Notes under the pieces: model-generated
What the model was told of the DNA's origin: nothing
Seen by the model: only the letters and a program-made list of their open reading frames with translations
The model's database searches: none
From: Methanobacteriota archaeon
GTDB lineage: Archaea; Thermoplasmatota; Poseidoniia; Poseidoniales; Poseidoniaceae
Direction: 5' to 3'
Length of the DNA: 5,768 nt
Assembly (NCBI GenBank): GCA_002727695.1
Contig: PBXT01000094.1
Span: 20,266-26,033 of the forward strand
Program-made: the position numbers and the translations under genes
In this document: in pieces, positions 1 to 5,768 of the stretch
How the letters are laid out: each line of letters begins with the position of its first letter
How positions within the stretch are numbered: position 1 is the stretch's first letter

Positions 1-443
1 GAATTAATCAGCCCATCACGGTCTGGGTCTCCCTTTGGACCATCATCAGGGTCCGGCCAAGAATCTTCTTCTTCTTGCTCTTCAGCACCTTCTGAGTTAG
101 CTTCGCTAGGATCATTCTCAGCATCGTCTGATTCTCCGTTGTCGAGAGGATTCAATCCGTTTTCAACTTCCCAGCCATCTTCCATACCGTCTCCATCAGT
201 ATCATTGTTGAATGGATCAGTGCCATACTGGGACTCGACTGCGTCTACAAGACCATCGTCATCAGAGTCCATAGATTGACCAGTGTTGGAACCCTCACCT
301 ATCAAATCATCCTCAGCAGCAGGGTCAAAATCACCAGCGCCCTCACTGGTTTGGAAGAATCCGGATGCTCCAACAAATAGAGACCCGAAAATCAAAGTTG
401 ATACAATTGCAACGTAAGCCATCTGATTATGTGACATTGACAT
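1..443 (-). CDS. Exported or membrane-anchored acidic protein with TSP3-like calcium-binding repeats (3' end beyond the window)
   Basis: The minus-strand frame is open from an ATG at 443 to the left edge, giving 147 residues with no stop, so the C-terminus is missing. Residues 8-29 form one hydrophobic segment (AYVAIVSTLIFGSLFVGASG), which I read as a signal peptide or N-terminal anchor. A very acidic region follows. Residues 59-78 and 81-100 match thrombospondin type 3 style repeats: a DSDDDGLVDAVE loop followed by YGTDP, then DTDGDGMEDGWEVENGLNPLD. A third DPDRDGLIN repeat starts at 139 as the window ends. Such Asp-rich DxDxDG loops are known to bind calcium in extracellular proteins. Residues 102-138 are a low-complexity Glu/Asp/Ser/Pro linker, including an EEQEEED run. 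Other in-frame Met codons at residues 3 and 8 are less likely starts, because GGAGAG sits 7 bases before the first ATG. The protein probably acts outside the membrane, as a linker or adhesion-type surface protein. Its specific role cannot be told without the C-terminus. Confidence 0.85.
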   Translation of the reverse strand, partial: MSMSHNQMAYVAIVSTLIFGSLFVGASGFFQTSEGAGDFDPAAEDDLIGEGSNTGQSMDSDDDGLVDAVESQYGTDPFNNDTDGDGMEDGWEVENGLNPLDNGESDDAENDPSEANSEGAEEQEEEDSWPDPDDGPKGDPDRDGLIN

Positions 444-450
444 GTTGATA

Positions 451-456
451 CTCTCC
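451..456 (-). promoter_or_regulatory. Shine-Dalgarno of the TSP3-repeat gene
   Basis: GGAGAG on the minus strand lies 7 bases upstream of the ATG at 443. It fits the archaeal 16S anti-Shine-Dalgarno (pairing to GGAGGTGA). This spacing favours the first of three closely placed in-frame Met codons. Confidence 0.6.
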
Positions 457-490
457 GCACACTACGCTATCTCAGCGACTACAGTTCTAC

Positions 491-497
491 AAATAAA
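491..497 (-). promoter_or_regulatory. Possible archaeal TATA box for the TSP3-repeat gene
   Basis: TTTATTT on the minus strand resembles an archaeal TATA element. Archaeal transcription usually starts about 25 bases downstream, which would be near position 468-470. That leaves a leader of about 25 bases containing the Shine-Dalgarno. The site is in the only gap over 60 bases in the window. The match is short and AT-rich, so this is a candidate only. Confidence 0.35.
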
Positions 498-499
498 CC

Positions 500-510
500 T
501 TCACGGTGAA
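500..510. repeat. Short perfect inverted repeat TTCAC-G-GTGAA
   Basis: Two 5-base arms flank one central base. The element lies immediately upstream of the candidate TATA box, where the BRE or an operator would sit. Its half-site TCAC/GTGA is shared with the second inverted repeat at 527-541, and the two centres are 29 bases apart. A regulator-binding role is inferred from this placement. Confidence 0.4.
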
Positions 511-526
511 TGATTTGATTAATCTC

Positions 527-541
527 TCACCCTGTGGGTGA
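527..541. repeat. Perfect inverted repeat TCACCC-TGT-GGGTGA
   Basis: Two 6-base arms flank a 3-base loop, in the gap just after the stop codon of the 340-residue gene. It could form a small hairpin at the 3' end of that transcript or act as the distal half of an operator for the TSP3 gene. It is not a standard intrinsic terminator for the minus strand, because the T-run lies 5' of the stem, not 3'. Confidence 0.45.
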
Positions 542-545
542 AAAA
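541..545 (-). terminator. Possible T-tract terminator after the unknown gene
   Basis: Five T residues on the minus strand directly follow the TGA stop at 548-546. Archaeal RNA polymerase can terminate at oligo-T stretches without a hairpin. The run is short, so confidence is low. Confidence 0.25.
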
Positions 546-1568
546 TCAGTTTAATTCGTACCTAGTTTGAAGTGAAATAAATATGAAATCATCTTCTGTT
601 CGAATTGCAACTTTTACTGGCCTACCCTCGCATCGAACCCACGCACCAGCAAGAAATCCTGCAGTAAGTGAAAGTAGAGGTATTTCTGTAAATTTCAATT
701 CAATTCCGCCATTGGAATCGAGTTCTTTGGCCGAAACTGGATAAGAAATACCCATCGGACCGAAAAAGGACTTGCAACTATCCACCCATCCATTTGCATC
801 CGCTGCCAAAAATATCTCTTCACCTGCTATGAACAAACGCTTTGCAGCAAGTGCGACCGCAAGAAAACCATCACTGATTACCGGCCAAGAATTCCTTTCA
901 TCTTCGCTGATGTTTGCAGTCAAACCTGCACAAGATTGCTGTAGCCTCGTGAAAATTCCAACAGGTATTAGGTGATGTTGCAAGCCATCGATTCTCCAAT
1001 TAGATTCTACATTTATGTCGTATGAATTTCCAGCAGAGTATGTCTTGCCGCTTGGTTTAGATGCAGTTACAGGAAGGTCCGACTCATCTAAACTTAAAAC
1101 ACAGTTCTCTGCAGATTTTTCCTCCCAGCGCATTCGGTATCTCTTCGAATTAATTCGTTCAAAATCTGCTTGAAAAAGACCCGCAAACAGTGGCGTCAAG
1201 CCTCTACTTGCAAAGCTTGGAGGATTTATTTTTGGCTTACCCCAACCATGTAACCACCACCGGTATTCCATGGCCTGAGTGGTTTTTTTCCTTCGGAATA
1301 GTCCTGTGAAATCAAGTGAACCTGAATTCAACAACCCTTCTTCTTCGTCACAAGCAGAATTGGCTAATTTACGGCCCATTGGGGCATCGATGGTTTCTTC
1401 GAAGATTCGCCACCAAGCCTCCAAACCGTCCGAACGCCACCTATACCAGCAATGACCATTTTTGTCAATAATCAAACCGTCTCTATAAGTAAAATTCTCT
1501 CGAAGAGCCAGAATTAACTCTGCATCTAAAAGCGATTCTGATTCATCGATTAGGGGCATGTATATCAC
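546..1568 (-). CDS. Uncharacterised soluble protein translationally coupled to glyA
   Basis: This is a complete 340-codon frame on the minus strand whose family I do not recognise. There is no signal peptide and no clear membrane helix, so it is probably cytoplasmic. The N-terminal half is rich in aromatic residues, with Trp clusters around 41-54 (WYRWRSDGLEAWWRIF) and 104-109 (WWLHGW). The C-terminal part (about 230-340) mixes hydrophobic and beta-like segments, including GFLAVALAAKRLF at 234-246 and GFLAGAWVRCEG at 304-315. The longest form starts at a GTG (1568-1566) whose last bases overlap the glyA TGA as GTGA. An ATG three codons in (1559) is an equally good start, giving 337 residues. 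It is preceded at 4 bases by GTGAT, a partial match to the archaeal ribosome-binding sequence. Either way it is expressed from the glyA transcript. This suggests, but does not prove, a link to one-carbon or glycine metabolism or simply shared housekeeping expression. No catalytic motif can be assigned. Confidence 0.85.
   Translation of the reverse strand: MIYMPLIDESESLLDAELILALRENFTYRDGLIIDKNGHCWYRWRSDGLEAWWRIFEETIDAPMGRKLANSACDEEEGLLNSGSLDFTGLFRRKKTTQAMEYRWWLHGWGKPKINPPSFASRGLTPLFAGLFQADFERINSKRYRMRWEEKSAENCVLSLDESDLPVTASKPSGKTYSAGNSYDINVESNWRIDGLQHHLIPVGIFTRLQQSCAGLTANISEDERNSWPVISDGFLAVALAAKRLFIAGEEIFLAADANGWVDSCKSFFGPMGISYPVSAKELDSNGGIELKFTEIPLLSLTAGFLAGAWVRCEGRPVKVAIRTEDDFIFISLQTRYELN
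1564..1568 (-). promoter_or_regulatory. Possible ribosome-binding sequence overlapping the glyA stop codon
   Basis: GTGAT on the minus strand matches the 3' part of the archaeal consensus GGAGGTGAT. It ends 4 bases before the ATG at 1559 and contains the glyA stop codon TGA. If used, it makes ATG 1559 the true start of the downstream gene, and the GTG at 1568 part of the ribosome-binding site and not the start. Confidence 0.3.
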
Positions 1569-2878
1569 AATGGATATCCGCTTAGATTTTCATCGTTGAA
1601 ACAGTATCTGATAACCTGATAATTCGACTTGAAATCACGGACATCATTCTTTACTGATGAAGGGTCCTCATTTTCTAATAATACCCTAGCATAAAATCGA
1701 GCTACATCTTGCATTTCATCCGTCCCCATTCCAACACGAGTCAATTCCTGAACTCCGAGTCTTAGCCCAGAAGGGGTCATTGCCTTCGTATCTCCAGGTA
1801 GCATATTCATGTTGGTAATGATACCAGCCTGTTCTAGTAAATCAGCAGCCTTAGCACCAGCTCCTGAATCTAACTCACCATGCCTTGTGAGAACTTGGTG
1901 TGAAGCAGTGTATCCACGGGACTCCGCTAAAACATCGAAACCTTCTGCAGCAAGTGCGCTGGCAAACGATTGGGCGTTAGCCACTGTATTTTTGGACAAA
2001 TCTTCACCATATTCAATGAACTCAGAGAGTGCTACAACTTTACCAGCAACATGATGGAGATGGTATGACGAACATGCACCAGGAAATACTGCATTGTTCA
2101 ATTTTCTTTGGAACTTTTCATCTTCCGATGATGAAAGAATGAATCCACCCTGAGGCCCAGGGAATGTTTTGTGAGAGGAACCTGTCATGATATCTGCTCC
2201 TTCATGCAGAGGGTCTTGGAAACAACCTCCTGCAATAAGTCCCAATACATGCGCTCCATCATACATTACTTTTGAACCAACTTCATGTGCAGCATCTGCT
2301 AACTCTTTGAGAGGAGTAGGGAATAGGAATACTGACTGACCAAACAGGGCGATTTTTGGCGCGACCTCACGAATCAATTTTGCTGAGGCATCGATGTCAG
2401 GCTCCATCCTATCCTCATTCCAAGGGTAGGTTGAGAGGTTCAGATCACGTAAGCCGACAGCACCCATTCGCGCATGAGAGATATGTCCGCCATCTGCTGT
2501 AGACACCGCTGTGATATCATCACCGGGTTTAGCGAGTGCCTTCAATGCTGCAATGTTAGAAACCGTTCCACTAGTAGATTGAATATTGGCAAAGGGTACA
2601 TTGAACAGTTTTTTGGCGAGATTGATTCCCAATTCCTCGATTGTATCGAAGTCGCCACAACCTTGGTAATATCGCTTGTAAGGTAGGCCTTCTGCATATC
2701 TTCCATGAAGGTCACTGGATACGATTTTCTGTACCATGGGAGAAACAATATTCTCACTTGCAATCATTCCCAAACCATCACGATACAACGTACCGCTATC
2801 AGTTACAGCTTGCAAAACAGTTTGAGCATGATTCAGATTTTCTGGACTCGCTTTCCAATCGCCTCTGGAACCAATCAT
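1565..2878 (-). CDS. glyA: Serine hydroxymethyltransferase (PLP-dependent, archaeal type)
   Basis: This 437-residue cytoplasmic enzyme interconverts serine and glycine. It passes the serine C3 unit to a reduced pterin to give its 5,10-methylene derivative, feeding one-carbon metabolism. The length is normal for the family (about 410-440). The fold-type I aminotransferase signature is complete. MIASEN (38-43) carries the catalytic Glu42, KRYYQG (68-73) the active-site Tyr pair, and STSGTVSN (101-108) forms part of the phosphate pocket. GGHISH (130-135) has the His that stacks on PLP, and YDGAHVLGL (206-214) has Asp207 and His210. SSHKTFPGPQGG (234-245) has Lys237, which forms the Schiff base, and PSGLRLG (369-375) has Arg373, which binds the substrate carboxylate. 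The FPGPQ form of the lysine motif is typical of archaeal enzymes. Whether the carrier is tetrahydrofolate or a methanopterin cannot be read from the sequence. The ATG at 2878 is supported by GGGAG 4 bases upstream. The 59-base gap before it (2879-2937) has no clear TATA box, so the gene may be read from upstream. The stop overlaps or abuts the next gene. Confidence 0.97.
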   Translation of the reverse strand: MIGSRGDWKASPENLNHAQTVLQAVTDSGTLYRDGLGMIASENIVSPMVQKIVSSDLHGRYAEGLPYKRYYQGCGDFDTIEELGINLAKKLFNVPFANIQSTSGTVSNIAALKALAKPGDDITAVSTADGGHISHARMGAVGLRDLNLSTYPWNEDRMEPDIDASAKLIREVAPKIALFGQSVFLFPTPLKELADAAHEVGSKVMYDGAHVLGLIAGGCFQDPLHEGADIMTGSSHKTFPGPQGGFILSSSEDEKFQRKLNNAVFPGACSSYHLHHVAGKVVALSEFIEYGEDLSKNTVANAQSFASALAAEGFDVLAESRGYTASHQVLTRHGELDSGAGAKAADLLEQAGIITNMNMLPGDTKAMTPSGLRLGVQELTRVGMGTDEMQDVARFYARVLLENEDPSSVKNDVRDFKSNYQVIRYCFNDENLSGYPL

Positions 2879-2882
2879 GCAT

Positions 2883-2887
2883 CTCCC
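2883..2887 (-). promoter_or_regulatory. Shine-Dalgarno of glyA
   Basis: GGGAG on the minus strand is followed by ATGC and then the ATG start at 2878. The extended stretch GGAGATG is one base away from the archaeal optimum GGAGGTG. The ATG formed by 2882-2880 is out of frame and is not the start. Confidence 0.65.
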
Positions 2888-2937
2888 TTGTCCATTCGGC
2901 CTTTGACCCTTTGGAATCTAAGTTCAATCGAATTATC

Positions 2938-5768
2938 TCAACTTGGTCTTCGAGGGCCACCCTGTCTGGTAGCACGCGATTGTCTCTCCGATCTAATTGT
3001 GTTGTGAGGAATTCCTTTGCGGCTGAGGTTCGTAGACATGATATTCCTCTGTCCTCTACTACGGCCCAATGGCTTTGCAGCACGACCTGATTTACGCTGA
3101 ATTTGCTGTGTACGGCCACGATATGCAACTGGTCCAACGAGTCTTTCCATTGCAGGTACATCCGAACCCTCCTCCTTTGGTCGCTTGAGCCACCAGCCGG
3201 GGGATAGATTCTGCATACGTGCATCACGCTCCCTCTTCATTGAATTTGCACGGCGGGCCAATTTTGGTCGTACCGACCTTTCACTCTCTTTAGGAACCAA
3301 GTTAGTCATCCATCCAGGGAATCCAATGTCATACACCACCCCGTTGATTGTTAACAACATCCCAGATAACAACAAATGTGTACCCACTGGTAATTCACTT
3401 CGCTGCATTTTGATTTTGTGTCTTCGCATACGCTTAGCGTAGGCCACCATAGCTTTCTGGTCCCTGTGCCGAATCACCTTGTTTTGCTGTTTGCTAAAAC
3501 GTCTAGCACTTTGGTGGACGAAGATCAAACCGAATGCAATAGAAATTCCTTCGAGCATTCCCAATTCTCCTGAAGCATAAATTCCGGCTAAGAGCCAGAT
3601 TGGAGTTAGAACTCCCCAATTGAAAACTTGTGAAATTATTCCAGAAGTATATCGTGGAGTCATTTTCTTTTCAACAGCCGCAGCAGCAGTGATCATTACA
3701 TTGGCATTGACTGCTTCGTCTACTCCCCCTTTGACCATTAGTGCTGCAATTGGATTTACAGGAGCGTCATCAATCCATCTTCGAGAACGCTTTGTTAGTG
3801 ACTTGGTCAGAGCTATTTCGAGAACATCTTCGTCATCCTCACTCTTTGGACGACCCAAAATATTCGCTAAAGCACGAACTCTCGGATCAAATGGATCTGT
3901 TTCCTCGAGTTCAGTTAATACGCTCAAAGCGCTATGCCACTCACCCTTGTCTACCAAACAAAGAGCAGCAGCAATTCTTGGGCGAGCCATTAGAGGATTC
4001 TCTCGTACCAAACGCAAGGCGATCTCCATTGCTTCTTTGTGCATGCATTGGGCTCGTAAAAGTGCGATGTGCGAAAGTCTTGCATTAATCGAAATATTGT
4101 CCTTGTGCAATGCACCATCAACAGGTTGTGGGCTCCATGAGCGCAACATTCGCATCAAATCATTGAGGTGGTCGATACAAGGATTGTTTTCCCAATCCCA
4201 CAAATCATCTTCATCGACAGACCCGTTCCAAGGGTCAAACCATTCACAAATGAAAGCCAATAACTCAGGCTCATCATATCCTTCAGGCTGCTGAAGGTTG
4301 TGAAGAGCTTCTCTTGCAGCATCAAGCCTGCGACATGCGATATGACCTGCGGCAATTATCATCCTTGCCTCATCATTATCTCCACCAGATTGTGCTAGTA
4401 CTTTCTTTGCTTCTTCTATTGCAGATGGCCACAAACCACGAATTGCCATCTCAATCATTCTTGCACGACTCTTTGCTAGGCGAACTACAGCTTCATCCTC
4501 GCCTATCGAGCGTTCCTGGAATCTAATCAGTGCATCCAAATCATTGTTCAATGCGGATTCCTCTACCAAGTCGAACATCCAATTTCCACCACCACTCATG
4601 ATGGCACCTTCCCTTCTTTGGTCTGGATTTAAATCAAACTTCAGGTTGCGAAGTGAATTAAATTTTGAAATCGAAAGAACCCAAGTTAGTAAGAAAATTG
4701 TTTGACCTACTGCGATGAAAATCCAAGTTACTAGCAGACGATATTCTTCATCGAAACCTCTTCCTTCAAACCACTCGATAAATGGCATTAAATCTCCAAA
4801 TTCCTTGTAACAGACTAAAATCAAGAGTAAAGCAGTGTAACCACTGAATCCTGCAAATGCGAAATACAGAACTCTTGCTTGGGCTTTGTCTTCAGAGCGA
4901 ATTTCTCTAGGTGTAGCGAGGAGTACTCCTCCAAGTCCACCGAAGGCTTGTCCTCCAAGGAACAGGTTTCGGATAAGTTCGAAGATGAAAGCGAGACCAA
5001 CAATCGCAATATTCAGCGACAGATACGCTGCCAAAACTTCTGGTAAACTCTTGAGTGCTTCCCACTCCGCAAGCAATGGATTTTCTTGAATCTGAAGATA
5101 TACTTGATGCCCTAAGATTCCACCATAGTTCAATATCTCTTCAGAATTAGCGGGGTCGTTAATCATGACCAAAGCAACTGTAACAATACCATTAATCGCT
5201 GTAATAGGCATGGTTAGCAAGAATAGAATTAGAACAAACGCGAATGCCCTACCAACGAATCCAAGTTTCCTCGCATCAATTGGATTTGGTCTGCCCAACC
5301 ATGTTCTGAATTTTCCAATCATTAGCATGTTCCAAGATGCACCCATAATCCTACCATATGCTAGAATGGTGGGGCCCATGAAAACCAAACCAGCGATTGC
5401 AAGTGCGAGGGGTTTTTGCGACTCGTCAATTCTAGGAATGAGTAAGAGGTATGTTCCAATGGCTACGCCAAATAAACCGGCTAAGGTTCCTGTTCGTCTG
5501 AAAAATAGTTTGACGAATTTGTTCTTGGTTACTCCAATGCGCTTACCTACTAGTTGGCCATTGAGAGATTCCCATGGTGATATTAGAATAGGGATTAGTA
5601 CAAGTATTCCCATCAATAGAAGATTTGGAAGATAGTACACCTCTGCATCAAATATTAGTTCTGAAATTAGAAGAAGAACTCCTGTCATTGCCATCATGTA
5701 TAGCGCGATTCCAAATCCAACATTCGGTAATTGCAGAAGGCGCTTAACACCGCCTCGACCCTTAGTCA
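2938..5768 (-). CDS. Large multi-spanning membrane protein with TPR-like domain and basic C-terminal tail (5' end beyond the window)
   Basis: The first in-window ATG is at 5697, but the frame stays open for 23 more codons to the edge. That part reads as a basic stretch (KGRGGVKRLL) and then hydrophobic residues continuous with the first helix. The start is therefore outside, and at least 942 residues are encoded. Numbering from the Met at 5697, eight membrane segments are likely: from before residue 1 to 14, then 22-40, 71-88, 96-114, 150-178, 221-241, 276-297 and 321-343. Positive charges sit in alternate loops (51-70, 115-149, 242-275, 344-362), placing residues 344-685 in the cytoplasm. 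There, 372-610 is helical and contains two adjacent 34-residue TPR-like units (539-570 and 571-604, each ending ENP or TDP). More hydrophobic segments lie at 686-706, 711-729 and about 772-790. They are followed by a roughly 120-residue tail rich in Arg, Lys, Gly, Ser and Gln. I do not recognise the family. A membrane scaffold, assembly or transport role is only a guess. The stop lies 59 bases before glyA. Confidence 0.88.
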   Translation of the reverse strand, partial: TKGRGGVKRLLQLPNVGFGIALYMMAMTGVLLLISELIFDAEVYYLPNLLLMGILVLIPILISPWESLNGQLVGKRIGVTKNKFVKLFFRRTGTLAGLFGVAIGTYLLLIPRIDESQKPLALAIAGLVFMGPTILAYGRIMGASWNMLMIGKFRTWLGRPNPIDARKLGFVGRAFAFVLILFLLTMPITAINGIVTVALVMINDPANSEEILNYGGILGHQVYLQIQENPLLAEWEALKSLPEVLAAYLSLNIAIVGLAFIFELIRNLFLGGQAFGGLGGVLLATPREIRSEDKAQARVLYFAFAGFSGYTALLLILVCYKEFGDLMPFIEWFEGRGFDEEYRLLVTWIFIAVGQTIFLLTWVLSISKFNSLRNLKFDLNPDQRREGAIMSGGGNWMFDLVEESALNNDLDALIRFQERSIGEDEAVVRLAKSRARMIEMAIRGLWPSAIEEAKKVLAQSGGDNDEARMIIAAGHIACRRLDAAREALHNLQQPEGYDEPELLAFICEWFDPWNGSVDEDDLWDWENNPCIDHLNDLMRMLRSWSPQPVDGALHKDNISINARLSHIALLRAQCMHKEAMEIALRLVRENPLMARPRIAAALCLVDKGEWHSALSVLTELEETDPFDPRVRALANILGRPKSEDDEDVLEIALTKSLTKRSRRWIDDAPVNPIAALMVKGGVDEAVNANVMITAAAAVEKKMTPRYTSGIISQVFNWGVLTPIWLLAGIYASGELGMLEGISIAFGLIFVHQSARRFSKQQNKVIRHRDQKAMVAYAKRMRRHKIKMQRSELPVGTHLLLSGMLLTINGVVYDIGFPGWMTNLVPKESERSVRPKLARRANSMKRERDARMQNLSPGWWLKRPKEEGSDVPAMERLVGPVAYRGRTQQIQRKSGRAAKPLGRSRGQRNIMSTNLSRKGIPHNTIRSERQSRATRQGGPRRPS

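Noticed and set aside
61..90. CTT-type triplet repeat
   Set aside because: It is the coding sequence for the acidic EEQEEED linker of the TSP3 protein and needs no separate explanation.
939..1466. LAGLIDADG-like strings in the unknown protein: FAGLFQADF at residues 129-137 (reverse complement near 1158-1184) and GAWVRCEG at residues 308-315 (near 624-647)
   Set aside because: The first keeps AGL and AD and the second ends in an acid plus Gly, but the spacing of about 180 residues is long. The second lies only 25 residues from the C-terminus, leaving no room for the domain that should follow. No intein or intron context is seen, so I treat the similarity as chance.
2879..2937. Independent promoter for glyA in the 59-base gap
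   Set aside because: No convincing TATA-like element stands out. Only AT-rich fragments are present, so a promoter here cannot be supported from the sequence.
2641..3090. Plus-strand open frame of 149 codons across the glyA start
   Set aside because: It is antisense to the conserved N-terminus of serine hydroxymethyltransferase and to the end of the upstream gene, and its composition is not protein-like.
2799..3227. Minus-strand open frame of 142 codons bridging the end of the membrane protein and the start of glyA
   Set aside because: It overlaps two well-supported genes in another frame and shows no domain or convincing start site.
3620..4294. Plus-strand open frame of 224 codons
   Set aside because: It lies entirely antisense to the TPR region of the large membrane protein, has a Ser-rich composition typical of reverse-frame translation, and has no recognisable domain.
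5165..5635. Plus-strand open frame of 156 codons with some hydrophobic stretches
   Set aside because: It is antisense to the membrane helices of the large protein. Its hydrophobicity mirrors the sense strand and no family is evident.

Overview
The window reads as a compact stretch of archaeal genome in which every supportable gene lies on the minus strand. My best guess at the source is a planktonic marine euryarchaeon of the Marine Group II (Poseidoniales) type. This is inferred from three things: a serine hydroxymethyltransferase with the archaeal-style active-site motif SSHKTFPGPQGG, a small exported acidic protein with thrombospondin-type-3 (TSP3) calcium-binding repeats, and short archaeal-style promoter and Shine-Dalgarno elements. 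No rRNA or other marker gene is present, so the assignment stays tentative.

Read in the direction of transcription (high to low coordinates), the order is as follows. (1) 5768-2938: the 3' part of a large multi-spanning membrane protein of at least 942 residues. It has eight predicted N-terminal membrane segments, a TPR-like helical domain, further C-terminal membrane segments and a very basic tail. Its true start is off the window edge. (2) 2878-1565: glyA, a complete serine hydroxymethyltransferase with its catalytic residues intact, behind a good Shine-Dalgarno. (3) 1568-546: a complete soluble protein of unknown function whose start overlaps or abuts the glyA stop. (4) A 102-base gap (545-444) holding two short perfect inverted repeats, a possible TATA box and a Shine-Dalgarno. 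(5) 443-1: the N-terminal 147 residues of a membrane-anchored or exported TSP3-repeat protein that runs off the left edge.

glyA and the unknown gene are almost certainly cotranscribed. The membrane protein lies only 59 bases upstream of glyA and may belong to the same unit. The TSP3 gene probably has its own promoter. I see no mobile element, CRISPR array, tRNA, rRNA, toxin-antitoxin pair or recognisable defence module. The most unusual items are the architecture of the large membrane protein, the two inverted repeats next to the TSP3 promoter, and the uncharacterised gene coupled to glyA.
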